Shown here: positions 53,157-61,130 of the stretch, one piece after another
Layout of the letters: every line of letters begins with the position of its first letter
Numbering within the stretch: the first letter of the stretch is position 1
Source of the DNA: Caldifermentibacillus hisashii
GTDB taxonomy: Bacteria; Bacillota; Bacilli; Bacillales; Caldibacillaceae
DNA: 64,000 nucleotides
Strand: one strand, 5' to 3'
Assembly (NCBI RefSeq): GCF_027568575.1
Contig: NZ_JANUVP010000004.1
Notes under the pieces: generated by a model
What the model was told of the DNA's origin: nothing
Seen by the model: the letters and a program-made list of their open reading frames with translations, nothing else
Database searches by the model: none
Translations under genes and position numbers: made by a program

Positions 53157-54305
53157 ATGCATATTAAAAAATTTGTAACACCTGAAATCATTTTCGGTTC
53201 TAATGCAATAAGCCAAGTCGGTGAAGCGTGCCTTCGTTTAGGAGCCAAAAAAGTACTTATTGTCAGTGATTTAGGGGTAGCGAACGCCGGTTGGCTGGAA
53301 AAAATTATTCAAATATGTAAAGACAGTCATTTACCTTATGCCACTTTTACAGACATAACAACGAATCCCAAAGATACTGAAGTTGTGAAAGGTGTGTCTG
53401 TTTTTCGGGAAAATGAGTGTGACGCCATTATCGGAATCGGTGGCGGCAGTGTCTTAGATGTAGCGAAAGCAATCGCAATACTGGCGACAAACAGTGGAAA
53501 AATTAGTGATTATGAGGGAATTGATAAAATTGAAAAACCGCTCCCTCCCATGGTCATGGTTATGACAACGGCCGGTTCGGGTTCAGAGGTTTCACAGTTT
53601 TCCATTATCGTTGATTCCGAGCGAAAAAGAAAAATGACCATTGTATCGAAAACGTTAGTACCTGATATTGCCATCATCGACCCTTTTACTTTAATGACAA
53701 AGGATAGTGCATTAACTGCCTCAACGGGAATGGATGTGCTGACACATGCGATTGAAGCTTATGTCAGTATTGCCGCGACACCATTAACCGATGTGCAAGC
53801 TAAAAATGCACTTTACCTTGTCGCAAATTATTTACGCCCATCCGTCGCCTCAAAAACGAATATGGAAGCAAAAGAGGCCATGGCTATGGCTAGTTTACAA
53901 GCCGGACTTGCTTTTTCCAATGCGATTTTAGGTGCTGCTCATGCCATATCACACGCCATTGGTGGCCGATTTCCACTTCCGCATGGGGAAATCAATGCCA
54001 TCCTTTTGCCGCATATTATGGATTTTAACTTTATTGCCGTGCCGAAACGTTTTACAGAGATCGCTGAAATCATGGGCATTGACACAAGGGGGTTAACACA
54101 GCGTGAGGCAGGAAATCGAGCCGTTGCATTTGTCAATCAATTATCAGAGGATATTGGAATTCCGAAAAGGTTAAGGAATATTGGCATAACTGAAGATGAG
54201 ATCAACCTGATTAGTCAAACCGCACTAGAAGATGCTTGTATGATTACAAATCCTCGCGATATGGATTTTATTCAAGTGAAAACATTGTTGGAAAACATCT
54301 TATAA
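53157..54305 (+). CDS. Iron-containing alcohol dehydrogenase
   Basis: A 382-residue group III (Fe-ADH) enzyme. The cofactor motif GIGGGSVLDVAKA (near residue 92) and metal-binding residues in the DVLTHAIEAY (near 195), HAISHAIGG and LPHGEINA segments (near 265-280) are intact. It should oxidise alcohols or reduce aldehydes with NAD(P); the exact substrate is unknown. The ATG at 53157 is preferred to a GTG nine bases upstream because of the AGGGTGG site. It is the first gene of an operon with the sensor kinase and regulator. Confidence 0.88.
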   Translation: MHIKKFVTPEIIFGSNAISQVGEACLRLGAKKVLIVSDLGVANAGWLEKIIQICKDSHLPYATFTDITTNPKDTEVVKGVSVFRENECDAIIGIGGGSVLDVAKAIAILATNSGKISDYEGIDKIEKPLPPMVMVMTTAGSGSEVSQFSIIVDSERKRKMTIVSKTLVPDIAIIDPFTLMTKDSALTASTGMDVLTHAIEAYVSIAATPLTDVQAKNALYLVANYLRPSVASKTNMEAKEAMAMASLQAGLAFSNAILGAAHAISHAIGGRFPLPHGEINAILLPHIMDFNFIAVPKRFTEIAEIMGIDTRGLTQREAGNRAVAFVNQLSEDIGIPKRLRNIGITEDEINLISQTALEDACMITNPRDMDFIQVKTLLENIL

Positions 54306-54319
54306 GGCGGTGAACGATT

Positions 54320-55963
54320 ATGCTTGAAGAAAAACAAGAAATGATTGCCCAGTTAACAGGAATAAAATCTTCTAAAAAAAATTACTACACGGAGCTAAAG
54401 AAAACGGTCGAACAATTGGAAAAGAAAAATTTACAATTAGAAATCATGAACGAAATAATGAAAAGTATAAAAGTTGATATGCCGTTAGACAATATCTTAT
54501 CAAATATGATTGATAAATTGCAGATGCTCATCGATTTTGACCATATCAGCATATCTTTACTACAAAACAACAAACTTGTTCTCGTCAATGTTTACCCTAA
54601 AGACAGCCGCTGTGTAAAAATCGGTTCGACCATTTTTGAACATAATTCTCTTTATTGGACTGCGTTAAATGAAAGAAAAATAATTTTACAGGAATTAGTC
54701 GGCTCACCCATTCATTTCTATGAAAAAAAACATTTAGCAGCACTTCATTTACAAACGATTTTAGTACTTCCCATCTACAGTAAAAATAAAAAAATCGGCG
54801 TCTTGTGTATGGGGCGTACGGATCAAACCATTTGGAACGAAGATGAACTGTCCTTTCTTGAACAACTGACCGATCATTTGGCGATAACCATTGAAAACGT
54901 TCAATTATACGGTGAAGTTTTACATGCGAAACAACAATGGGAAGACACATTTAAAGCAGTTGATGATATGATCATTGTGTTTGATAAAGATTTACATATT
55001 TTACAATATAATGACGCGGCAAATGATTTTTATCAAATTCGGAAAAAAACGAACCTTTTAATAAATGAACCATCATTGAAACAATTAATTATCGATACAT
55101 TTAACGCTCAAAAAGCCGGTTATTTGGAATTAAATTACCCGGATCAAACAATCTGTGAAGTATATAGCTATCCGATTCATAATAAAGAAAATAATTTATA
55201 CGGTGTTATTGCTTATATCAAAGATGTAACAGGAAAAAGAAAAATGGAAGCACAGTTGATTCATTCCGGAAAATTGGCTGCGATTGGCGAAATGGCTGCA
55301 GGGATTGCCCATGAACTGAACAGCCCGTTAACAGCCATTTTAGGAAATTCCCAGTTGTTATTGAGAGATTTTTCAAAAGAAGATCCGGTCTTTTCTCTCC
55401 TTTACGATATAAAAAAATGCGGTGATCGCTGCAAGCAAATCATTAAAAGTCTTCTAACTTTTTCAAGACAGGACGAGTATATTTTTGAACCTGTATCTTT
55501 AAATGAAGCGGTCAGTCAAGTACTAAATCTAATAAAATATCAATTTGAAAAAAATCAAATTCAATTTCATATTCATTTACAACCGGATTTACCTTTAATT
55601 GAGGGCAGCCGGACTCAGATTGAACAAATCATCATCAATTTACTATTAAATGCGAAAGATGCCTTGGAACAAACATCACGACAAGAAAAGGCAATAACAA
55701 TTAAAACCTCTTATCAGCATAACGAACTTCATTTAACTGTTAAAGATAATGGAATCGGAATTGAAGAAGAACGGATATCGAACATTTTCCACCCGTTTCA
55801 TACAACGAAAAAAAGCGGAACCGGGTTAGGATTATCGGTTAGTTTAGGAATTGCCAAAAAACATAACGGCTCCATCGATGTGATTAGTCAACTGAATAAA
55901 GGAAGTACTTTCACACTAAAATTACCTGTTCAATCTTCTCAAGGAACTGAGGTGAAAATGTGA
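54320..55963 (+). CDS. Soluble sensor histidine kinase (GAF-PAS-HisKA-HATPase)
   Basis: A 547-residue kinase without any membrane segment. A short coiled coil (residues 1-60) leads into a GAF-like domain (about 65-200), then a PAS domain (215-315), the HisKA dimerisation domain with the phospho-accepting His331 in AAGIAHELNSPL, and the HATPase domain with NAKDAL, DNGIGIEEE and GTGLGL boxes. The lack of membrane segments suggests a cytoplasmic signal, perhaps a redox or aldehyde/alcohol-derived ligand, as inference. It begins 14 nt after the dehydrogenase and overlaps the regulator start. Confidence 0.9.
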   Translation: MLEEKQEMIAQLTGIKSSKKNYYTELKKTVEQLEKKNLQLEIMNEIMKSIKVDMPLDNILSNMIDKLQMLIDFDHISISLLQNNKLVLVNVYPKDSRCVKIGSTIFEHNSLYWTALNERKIILQELVGSPIHFYEKKHLAALHLQTILVLPIYSKNKKIGVLCMGRTDQTIWNEDELSFLEQLTDHLAITIENVQLYGEVLHAKQQWEDTFKAVDDMIIVFDKDLHILQYNDAANDFYQIRKKTNLLINEPSLKQLIIDTFNAQKAGYLELNYPDQTICEVYSYPIHNKENNLYGVIAYIKDVTGKRKMEAQLIHSGKLAAIGEMAAGIAHELNSPLTAILGNSQLLLRDFSKEDPVFSLLYDIKKCGDRCKQIIKSLLTFSRQDEYIFEPVSLNEAVSQVLNLIKYQFEKNQIQFHIHLQPDLPLIEGSRTQIEQIIINLLLNAKDALEQTSRQEKAITIKTSYQHNELHLTVKDNGIGIEEERISNIFHPFHTTKKSGTGLGLSVSLGIAKKHNGSIDVISQLNKGSTFTLKLPVQSSQGTEVKM

Positions 55964-57399
55964 TCAATTTATTAATTATCGATGATGAAATCGAGATTGG
56001 TAACTTTTTGTCCCGCCTTTTTACCGCGAAAGGATATCGGGTACAAGTTGTAAATAGTGGAAAAGAGTTTTTTTCAATTAATTTTTCCTTACAAAAATTT
56101 CATGCCGCGATGATTGATTTAAAATTACCTGATGCGGATGGTCTAACCCTTTTACAACAACTAAAAAAGTTCCAACCTCGCTGTAAGGCCATTATTATGA
56201 CCGGGTACAGCACGATAAAAACAGCTGTGGAAGCAATAAAATTCGGTGCTTCTGATTATATTGAAAAACCATTTGATGATATTGACTTATTGGAAAAACA
56301 AATAGACAGCTTACTGGAAGATAATGATAAAACTGCACACGAAACTATAAAAAGCATCGCCCATGAAATCGGCTTTATTACCGGCAAAAGTGAAAAAATG
56401 GAGCAACTACTGAAAACAGCTTACAAGGTGGCTCAAAAAAATGTGAATGTGTTAATTGAAGGGGAAACAGGCACAGGCAAGGAAGTTTTATCCAGATTTA
56501 TTCATCATGCAAGCCCAAGAAGCCAAGAGTCTTTTATCGGGGTCAATTGCGGTGCCATTCCCGAATCACTATTAGAAAGTGAATTGTTCGGTCACGAAAA
56601 GGGAGCCTTTACCGGAGCGACTCAACAACGGAAAGGATTATTTTCCATCGCCAGTCAAGGTACATTGTTTCTTGATGAAATTGCAGAAGCGTCTCGTTCA
56701 ATTCAGGTAAAATTGTTACGGGTGTTGGAAACACGAGAATTTATGCCTGTTGGAAGCGATAAAATTTTCCGGACAAATACGAGACTCATTGCAGCAACGA
56801 ATGAAGACCTCCAAGAAGCCGTGAAAAACAAAAAATTTAGAGAAGATTTGTATTATCGATTAAATGTCGTTCATTTAACAATCCCACCACTTCGTGAGCG
56901 AAAAGAGGATATTCCGTACCTAATCGAACACCTATTACAACGCTTTCCTAATTCAAATATTACTTTTTCAGATGATGCTCTGGCCTATTTGCAAAGGTAT
57001 GATTGGCCCGGAAATATTCGTGAGTTAGCCAATTTTGTTACAAGAGTTGTAGCTTTAACCGATTCAAATCAAGCCGTTATTACACCTGGTGACTTGCCGA
57101 TATCCTATTTTGCTATCTCTTCACACCCGAATATAGGAAGAACAATAAGTAAAAAAAGTGAAGAAAGCGAACTTGAAAGTTATCTTCATCGTTGGACAAA
57201 TCAAGTTCTCACAGTTTTTAATCAAAAAGAAGAAATAAGTTTAGAAGAGATTCTCGACCAGGTCAAGGATCTAGAAGCATATGTGGGGAAAGCCTTTATC
57301 ATGAAAACGCTTAAAGATGTTGAAGGAAATCGAAAAGAAGCGGCAAAAAGACTGCAAATTACAATGAGAAAATTACGCTACTTACTTAATGAAAAATGA
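55960..57399 (+). CDS. NtrC-family sigma-54-dependent response regulator
   Basis: A 479-residue activator: receiver domain with phospho-acceptor Asp53 (AMIDLKLPDADG), AAA+ domain with Walker A GETGTGKE near 168-175, the sigma-54 contact loop GAFTGA near 215, and a C-terminal Fis-type helix-turn-helix (GNRKEAAKRLQITMRKLRYLL). The GAFTGA loop shows that it should drive sigma-54 (SigL) promoters. GTG start, overlapping the kinase stop codon by 4 bases, preceded by GAGGTGAA. The nearby adh-aldh promoter is the obvious target. Confidence 0.93.
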   Translation: MINLLIIDDEIEIGNFLSRLFTAKGYRVQVVNSGKEFFSINFSLQKFHAAMIDLKLPDADGLTLLQQLKKFQPRCKAIIMTGYSTIKTAVEAIKFGASDYIEKPFDDIDLLEKQIDSLLEDNDKTAHETIKSIAHEIGFITGKSEKMEQLLKTAYKVAQKNVNVLIEGETGTGKEVLSRFIHHASPRSQESFIGVNCGAIPESLLESELFGHEKGAFTGATQQRKGLFSIASQGTLFLDEIAEASRSIQVKLLRVLETREFMPVGSDKIFRTNTRLIAATNEDLQEAVKNKKFREDLYYRLNVVHLTIPPLRERKEDIPYLIEHLLQRFPNSNITFSDDALAYLQRYDWPGNIRELANFVTRVVALTDSNQAVITPGDLPISYFAISSHPNIGRTISKKSEESELESYLHRWTNQVLTVFNQKEEISLEEILDQVKDLEAYVGKAFIMKTLKDVEGNRKEAAKRLQITMRKLRYLLNEK

Positions 57400-57418
57400 C
57401 AGCACTAAAAACACGAAC

Positions 57419-57448
57419 AGGTTTCAAGACATCCAAATCTTGAAACCT
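57419..57448 (+). terminator. Hairpin at the end of the regulator operon
   Basis: AGGTTTCAAGA / TCTTGAAACCT with an 8-base loop, 20 bases after the regulator stop codon. The T run is weak (ATTCT), but the position fits a terminator. Confidence 0.6.
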
Positions 57449-57529
57449 ATTCTGACAAAGTATACAATCAGGTTCTGAGAACGATCTGATTTATTCCACC
57501 TTAACGAGTAGTAACAAGTTTACAAAGAA

Positions 57530-57597
57530 GAAAAATAGGGGACCGGCTACCTGCATGCGTCCGATTGGTGCAACTCACCTAGGTTGAAGATCCCCTG
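57530..57597 (-). terminator. Terminator of the adh-aldh operon, related to repeat family A
   Basis: On the minus strand AGGGGA (57596) pairs with TCCCCT (57537) around a long loop, followed by ATTTTT. The loop contains GTTGCACCAATCGGACGC, similar to the GTTGAACCAATCGGGCAC core of repeat family A. Confidence 0.6.
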
Positions 57598-57610
57598 ATA
57601 ATAATTCACT

Positions 57611-59104
57611 TTATTCCATATTAATCCAGACACTCTTCACTTCTGTATAATTGTTTAACGCATAGCTTCCCATTTCCCGGCCGATTCCGGATTGTTTATA
57701 ACCGCCAAAAGGACTTGCCGCATCAAAGACATTATAACAATTGACCCAAACCGTACCTGCATCTAAGCGATGTGCAATATAATGAGCCTTTTTAATATCT
57801 TGCGTCCAAACCCCAGCAGCAAGCCCGTAGTGAGAGTCATTCGCTTTTTCAATCAGATCATCTATATCGGAGAAGGGCATGGCTGCGACAACAGGACCAA
57901 AAATTTCTTCTTTCGCAATGGTCATAGAATGGTTTACGTCGGCAAAAATTGTCGGTGCAACGAAATAACCTTGACTATAAGGGATATTCCCACCGCTTAA
58001 CAGTTCTGCTCCTTCTTCAACCCCTTTATCAATATATCCTTTCACCCGTTTTTGTTGCTCACTGGATACAAGCGGCCCCATCGTTGTATCCTCCAGCAAG
58101 CCGTTTCCTTGTTGAATGTCTTTTGTCAAACTTACTAAATCACTTACCACATTATCGTATAAACCTTTTTGAACATATAAACGACTACCGGCACAACATA
58201 CTTGCCCTTGATTAAACATAATACCCATTAACGCACCCGGAACTGCCTTTGATAAGTCAGCATCAGGCAAGACAATATTCGGTGATTTCCCGCCCAGTTC
58301 CAACGTGACGCGTTTTAATGTTTCACTGGCTTTTCGCATGATCATTTTCCCGACAGCCGTTGATCCGGTAAAGGCAACTTTATCGACTAACGGATGTTCG
58401 ACAAGTGGTGCACCTGCTGTTTCCCCGAAGCCCGGTACTACATTAACGACGCCTTTAGGAAATCCAGCTTCATCGATTAGTTTGGCTAAATAAATAGCCG
58501 ATAATGGAGTTTGCTCAGCGGGTTTCAAGACAACAGTACAACCGGTTGCTAAAGCGGCACCAAGCTTCCATGCAGCCATAAGTAACGGGAAGTTCCACGG
58601 AATAATTTGACCGACAACACCCACAGCTTCATGTCGGGTATAGTTGAAATAATTCCCCTGTACCGGAATGGTTTGCCCGACAATTTTCGTTGCCCAGCCG
58701 GCATAATAGCGAAAATGTTCAATTGCTAATGGAACATCGGCGTTCAACGTTTCACGAATAGGCTTTCCGTTATCCAAAGTTTCCAACTGTGCCAACTCTT
58801 GTTTATGGTCTTCCATTAAATCAGCCAGTTTATAAATTAAGCGGCTTCTTTCAGCAGTTCCCATTCTTGACCAAGGACCACGATCGAATGCCTCCCTTGC
58901 AGCTCTAACCGCTAAATCGATATCTTCCGGACCGGCCTCGGTAACATTTGCCAACCTTTCTCCTGTCGCTGGATTTACGGTTTCAAAAGTTTTTCCGGAT
59001 TGACTATTCACCCATTCTCCATTTATATAAAGCTTTTTCTCTGATTTTAAAAATTGTTCTAATCTAGGAGATAGTTTTACTCCTTTTGTATTTACATTTT
59101 GCAT
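57611..59104 (-). CDS. NAD-dependent aldehyde dehydrogenase
   Basis: A 497-residue enzyme of the AldA/DhaS type. The catalytic Glu is in VTLELGGKSPN (near residue 267) and the catalytic Cys in QGQVCCAGSR (near 300); the NAD-binding GSTAVG motif and the PWNFPL segment are intact. It oxidises aldehydes such as acetaldehyde to acids. It lies 59 bases downstream of the alcohol dehydrogenase on the same strand, with a perfect cre site in between. Coupling to an alcohol dehydrogenase suggests an alcohol to acid pathway. Confidence 0.92.
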   Translation of the reverse strand: MQNVNTKGVKLSPRLEQFLKSEKKLYINGEWVNSQSGKTFETVNPATGERLANVTEAGPEDIDLAVRAAREAFDRGPWSRMGTAERSRLIYKLADLMEDHKQELAQLETLDNGKPIRETLNADVPLAIEHFRYYAGWATKIVGQTIPVQGNYFNYTRHEAVGVVGQIIPWNFPLLMAAWKLGAALATGCTVVLKPAEQTPLSAIYLAKLIDEAGFPKGVVNVVPGFGETAGAPLVEHPLVDKVAFTGSTAVGKMIMRKASETLKRVTLELGGKSPNIVLPDADLSKAVPGALMGIMFNQGQVCCAGSRLYVQKGLYDNVVSDLVSLTKDIQQGNGLLEDTTMGPLVSSEQQKRVKGYIDKGVEEGAELLSGGNIPYSQGYFVAPTIFADVNHSMTIAKEEIFGPVVAAMPFSDIDDLIEKANDSHYGLAAGVWTQDIKKAHYIAHRLDAGTVWVNCYNVFDAASPFGGYKQSGIGREMGSYALNNYTEVKSVWINME

Positions 59105-59144
59105 TCTATTCCCTCCCCTTTTTACCGGGGGAATAACCCCCCAG

Positions 59145-59158
59145 TGTTAACGCTTTCA
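59145..59158 (-). promoter_or_regulatory. cre site between adh and aldh
   Basis: TGTTAACGCTTTCA fits the cre consensus TGWNANCGNTNWCA at every position. Located 41 bases upstream of the aldh start codon, it probably imposes CcpA repression or a transcriptional road-block. Next to it GGGGGAATAACCCCC can form a short hairpin. Confidence 0.75.
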
Positions 59159-59163
59159 AAATA

Positions 59164-60195
59164 TTATGAAATACTTAATACAACACGTCCATTAATTTTT
59201 CCATCTTCCATCCGTTTAAATACTTCATTTATATTATCAAGTGGCTGCACTTCAATATTTGTCCGTACTTTTCCTTGTGCCGCAAATTCAAGAGATTCTT
59301 GTAAATCTTTTCTCGTTCCCACAATAGAACCTTTTACCGTAACCCCGTTTAATACCGTGTCAAAAATCGGAATTGGCAGTTCGTCATTAGGAAGACCAAC
59401 AACAACTAATGTTCCACCTCTTTTTACCGAATGATAAGCTTGCTCGAATGCTTTTTTCGTAACCGCAACACTAACAGCTGCTTGTACGCCGCCAACTTGA
59501 TCTTTGATTGTCTGAACCGGATCTGTCTTCATACCATTGACGGTTAAATCCGCACCCAATTCTTTTGCCAACTCTAATTTATCATCTTGAATATCAACGG
59601 CAATGACATTGAACCCCATTGCTTTCGCATATTGCAGGGCAACATGACCAAGACCGCCAATTCCATAAATCGCTACCCAGTCCCCTGGCTTTGCTTCAGA
59701 TACTTTTAATGCCTTATAAGTGGTTACCCCTGCGCAAAAGATCGGTGCAACTTCTTCAAAACTTAAATTTTCCGGAACTTTAACGACATAATTAGCCGGT
59801 GCTTTACAATATTCTGCATAGCCGCCGTCAACAGAATAACCTGCATTTAATTGATTTGGACATAAAGTTTCTCTACCTGTTAAACAATATTCACATTCAC
59901 CGCAAGCTGAATACAGCCAAGGAATTCCAACTCGGTCCCCCACTTTAATGGAAGTAACCCCTTCACCAACTTTTTCTACAATTCCAACACCTTCGTGACC
60001 GGGAATTAACGGTAACTTTGGTTTGACCGGCCAATCACCGTGTGCCGCATGCAAATCGGTGTGACAAACGCCGCATGCTTTAATTTTCACCAGAATTTCC
60101 CCATATTCCAGTTCCGGCACCGGTACCTCCTTGATTTCCAATTCTTGTTTGAACTCATTGACAACTGCTGCTTTCATGAAATTTTTTGAATCCAT
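59164..60195 (-). CDS. adhT: Zinc-dependent alcohol dehydrogenase (AdhT/AdhP type)
   Basis: A 343-residue MDR alcohol dehydrogenase, closely similar in sequence to the thermostable AdhT of Geobacillus stearothermophilus. The catalytic zinc site CGVCHTDLHAAHG and PGHEGVGIV, the structural zinc cysteines (CGECEYC, then C in TLCP) and the Rossmann motif GIGGLGHVALQ are intact. It interconverts ethanol and acetaldehyde. The start at 60195 is chosen because GGGGAGAGG precedes it, adding six residues before the usual MKAAVV start. A sigma-54 promoter is just upstream. Confidence 0.9.
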   Translation of the reverse strand: MDSKNFMKAAVVNEFKQELEIKEVPVPELEYGEILVKIKACGVCHTDLHAAHGDWPVKPKLPLIPGHEGVGIVEKVGEGVTSIKVGDRVGIPWLYSACGECEYCLTGRETLCPNQLNAGYSVDGGYAEYCKAPANYVVKVPENLSFEEVAPIFCAGVTTYKALKVSEAKPGDWVAIYGIGGLGHVALQYAKAMGFNVIAVDIQDDKLELAKELGADLTVNGMKTDPVQTIKDQVGGVQAAVSVAVTKKAFEQAYHSVKRGGTLVVVGLPNDELPIPIFDTVLNGVTVKGSIVGTRKDLQESLEFAAQGKVRTNIEVQPLDNINEVFKRMEDGKINGRVVLSIS

Positions 60196-60236
60196 TTCTA
60201 CCTCTCCCCTCAAAATTTAACATTCACTATTTAATT

Positions 60237-60253
60237 TGCAAAAAACGTGCCAA
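60237..60253 (-). promoter_or_regulatory. Sigma-54 (SigL) promoter of the adh-aldh operon
   Basis: On the minus strand TTGGCACGTTTTTTGCA agrees with the -24/-12 consensus TTGGCACNNNNNTTGCA at every position. The expected start point near 60226 leaves about 30 nt of leader before the adhT ATG. The neighbouring regulator gene encodes a matching sigma-54 activator. Confidence 0.92.
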
Positions 60254-60256
60254 TTA

Positions 60257-60270
60257 TGGAGGCGCTTTCC
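60257..60270 (-). promoter_or_regulatory. cre-like site adjoining the sigma-54 promoter
   Basis: TGGAGGCGCTTTCC keeps the central GGCGCTTT core, with two deviations from the consensus. It lies three bases upstream of the -24 element, so CcpA bound here could block sigma-54 holoenzyme. Confidence 0.6.
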
Positions 60271-60383
60271 CCCTATTATTTTTCGCTTGCGTTTGTTAGC
60301 TGGATTTCTATATTCAAAGCCAGTACTGTACTTGTTAGCGATCAAGAATTGGTATGCCTAGAGCCGAAAAATTGGCACTTTCC

Positions 60384-60397
60384 GCCGTAATTACGGC
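60384..60397 (-). promoter_or_regulatory. Palindrome, candidate enhancer (UAS) of the sigma-54 activator
   Basis: GCCGTAATTACGGC is a perfect 14-bp palindrome lying 131-144 bases upstream of the -24 element, the usual distance for an NtrC-type activator binding site. Binding by the regulator at 55960 is inferred only. Confidence 0.5.
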
Positions 60398-60528
60398 TAT
60401 CAGTGACAAATAATTGGTCCACGCGTCCGGGAGTAAGACTGTAAAAAAGAACAGAGATTCTGGACATAGACAATATAACTAATTCAAAGATTCTCTCCTA
60501 TCTTTTTATAAATCAATAATAATTAGAA

Positions 60529-60568
60529 AAGAAAAAGGCCGATAACATATAGGTATCCGCCTCTTTTA
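60529..60568 (-). terminator. Hairpin terminator
   Basis: On the minus strand GGCGGATACC / TTATCGGCC pairs imperfectly and is followed by TTTTTCTTTT; A and T runs on both sides make it potentially bidirectional. No intact gene ends here, so it may belong to a lost gene. Confidence 0.55.
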
Positions 60569-60633
60569 AAGGAATTTTTCGATTAATCGACTCCTGAAAA
60601 TATTCAAATAATAATGATGTCATTAAAAATATC

Positions 60634-60910
60634 ATTGCTAACGACTTAGCCATTGGAATTTATACCGATTTTTGGGTGAGGCAGGATTATCTGATTAAAA
60701 AGGGTGACATTGTTCCGATCCCATTTGAGTATAGTGAAGCACCAGTACTTTCTTTAATTTATTTACAAGCAAAGAACAAACATGTTTCAATTGCAAAATA
60801 TCATTGCCGATCTAGACATTACACTGGGATTAGCCGGCATTAGTGACATAGGCGAGTTAAATCCATCAATTTTAGGTAGAGCTGAATGGAATAATCCAAT
60901 TTTTCCGTAA
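60634..60910 (+). pseudogene. Remnants of two genes
   Basis: A first coding-like piece (from 60634, IANDLAIGIYTDFWVRQDYL onward, with GDIVPIPFEYSEAPVLSLIYL) looks like the C-terminal end of a LysR-type regulator effector domain. A second piece in another frame (60782-60910) reads MFQLQNIIADLDITLGLAG, then SDIGELNPSIL, like the C-terminus of an FMN-dependent enzyme. Neither has a proper start; together they suggest a deletion fusion. A terminator follows at 60921. Identifications are tentative. Confidence 0.4.
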
Positions 60911-60920
60911 ACAATCTAAG

Positions 60921-60955
60921 TTAGAGCTCGGGTACATACCCAAGCTCTAATTTAT
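60921..60955 (+). terminator. Terminator after the gene remnants
   Basis: TTAGAGCT, C, GGGT pairs with ACCC, A, AGCTCTAA around a 4-base loop and is followed by TTTATC. Confidence 0.8.
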
Positions 60956-60963
60956 CAAATTTG

Positions 60964-61107
60964 TTACAATCGCTGGCCTTTTTTCTGACCGATATCATCA
61001 TTTGGTGAGTTTCCTGTGCCGTCTTTTGCTTTACTATTCGGTGTACCAAAAATTTGATTATCTTTCGTAATTTTATTTCCGGCTAAGAATTGTTCTTTTT
61101 TTCGCAT
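60964..61107 (-). CDS. Small hydrophilic protein, 47 residues, downstream of the YhcN-like gene
   Basis: Not recognised as a family. The product begins MRKKEQFLAGNKITKDNQI and ends GQKKGQRL; it is rich in Lys, Asn, Gly and Gln with no hydrophobic segment, much like minor small acid-soluble spore proteins. GAGGGAATGAAAT precedes the ATG, and it starts 23 bases after the stop codon of the spore lipoprotein gene, so both are probably one sporulation transcript. Confidence 0.6.
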   Translation of the reverse strand: MRKKEQFLAGNKITKDNQIFGTPNSKAKDGTGNSPNDDIGQKKGQRL

Positions 61108-61130
61108 ATTTCATTCCCTCATTCTTTGCT

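Noticed and set aside
60371..60387. A second TTGGCAC as a plus-strand sigma-54 promoter
   Set aside because: The -12 position reads GCCGT instead of TTGCA, and no plus-strand gene follows closely.
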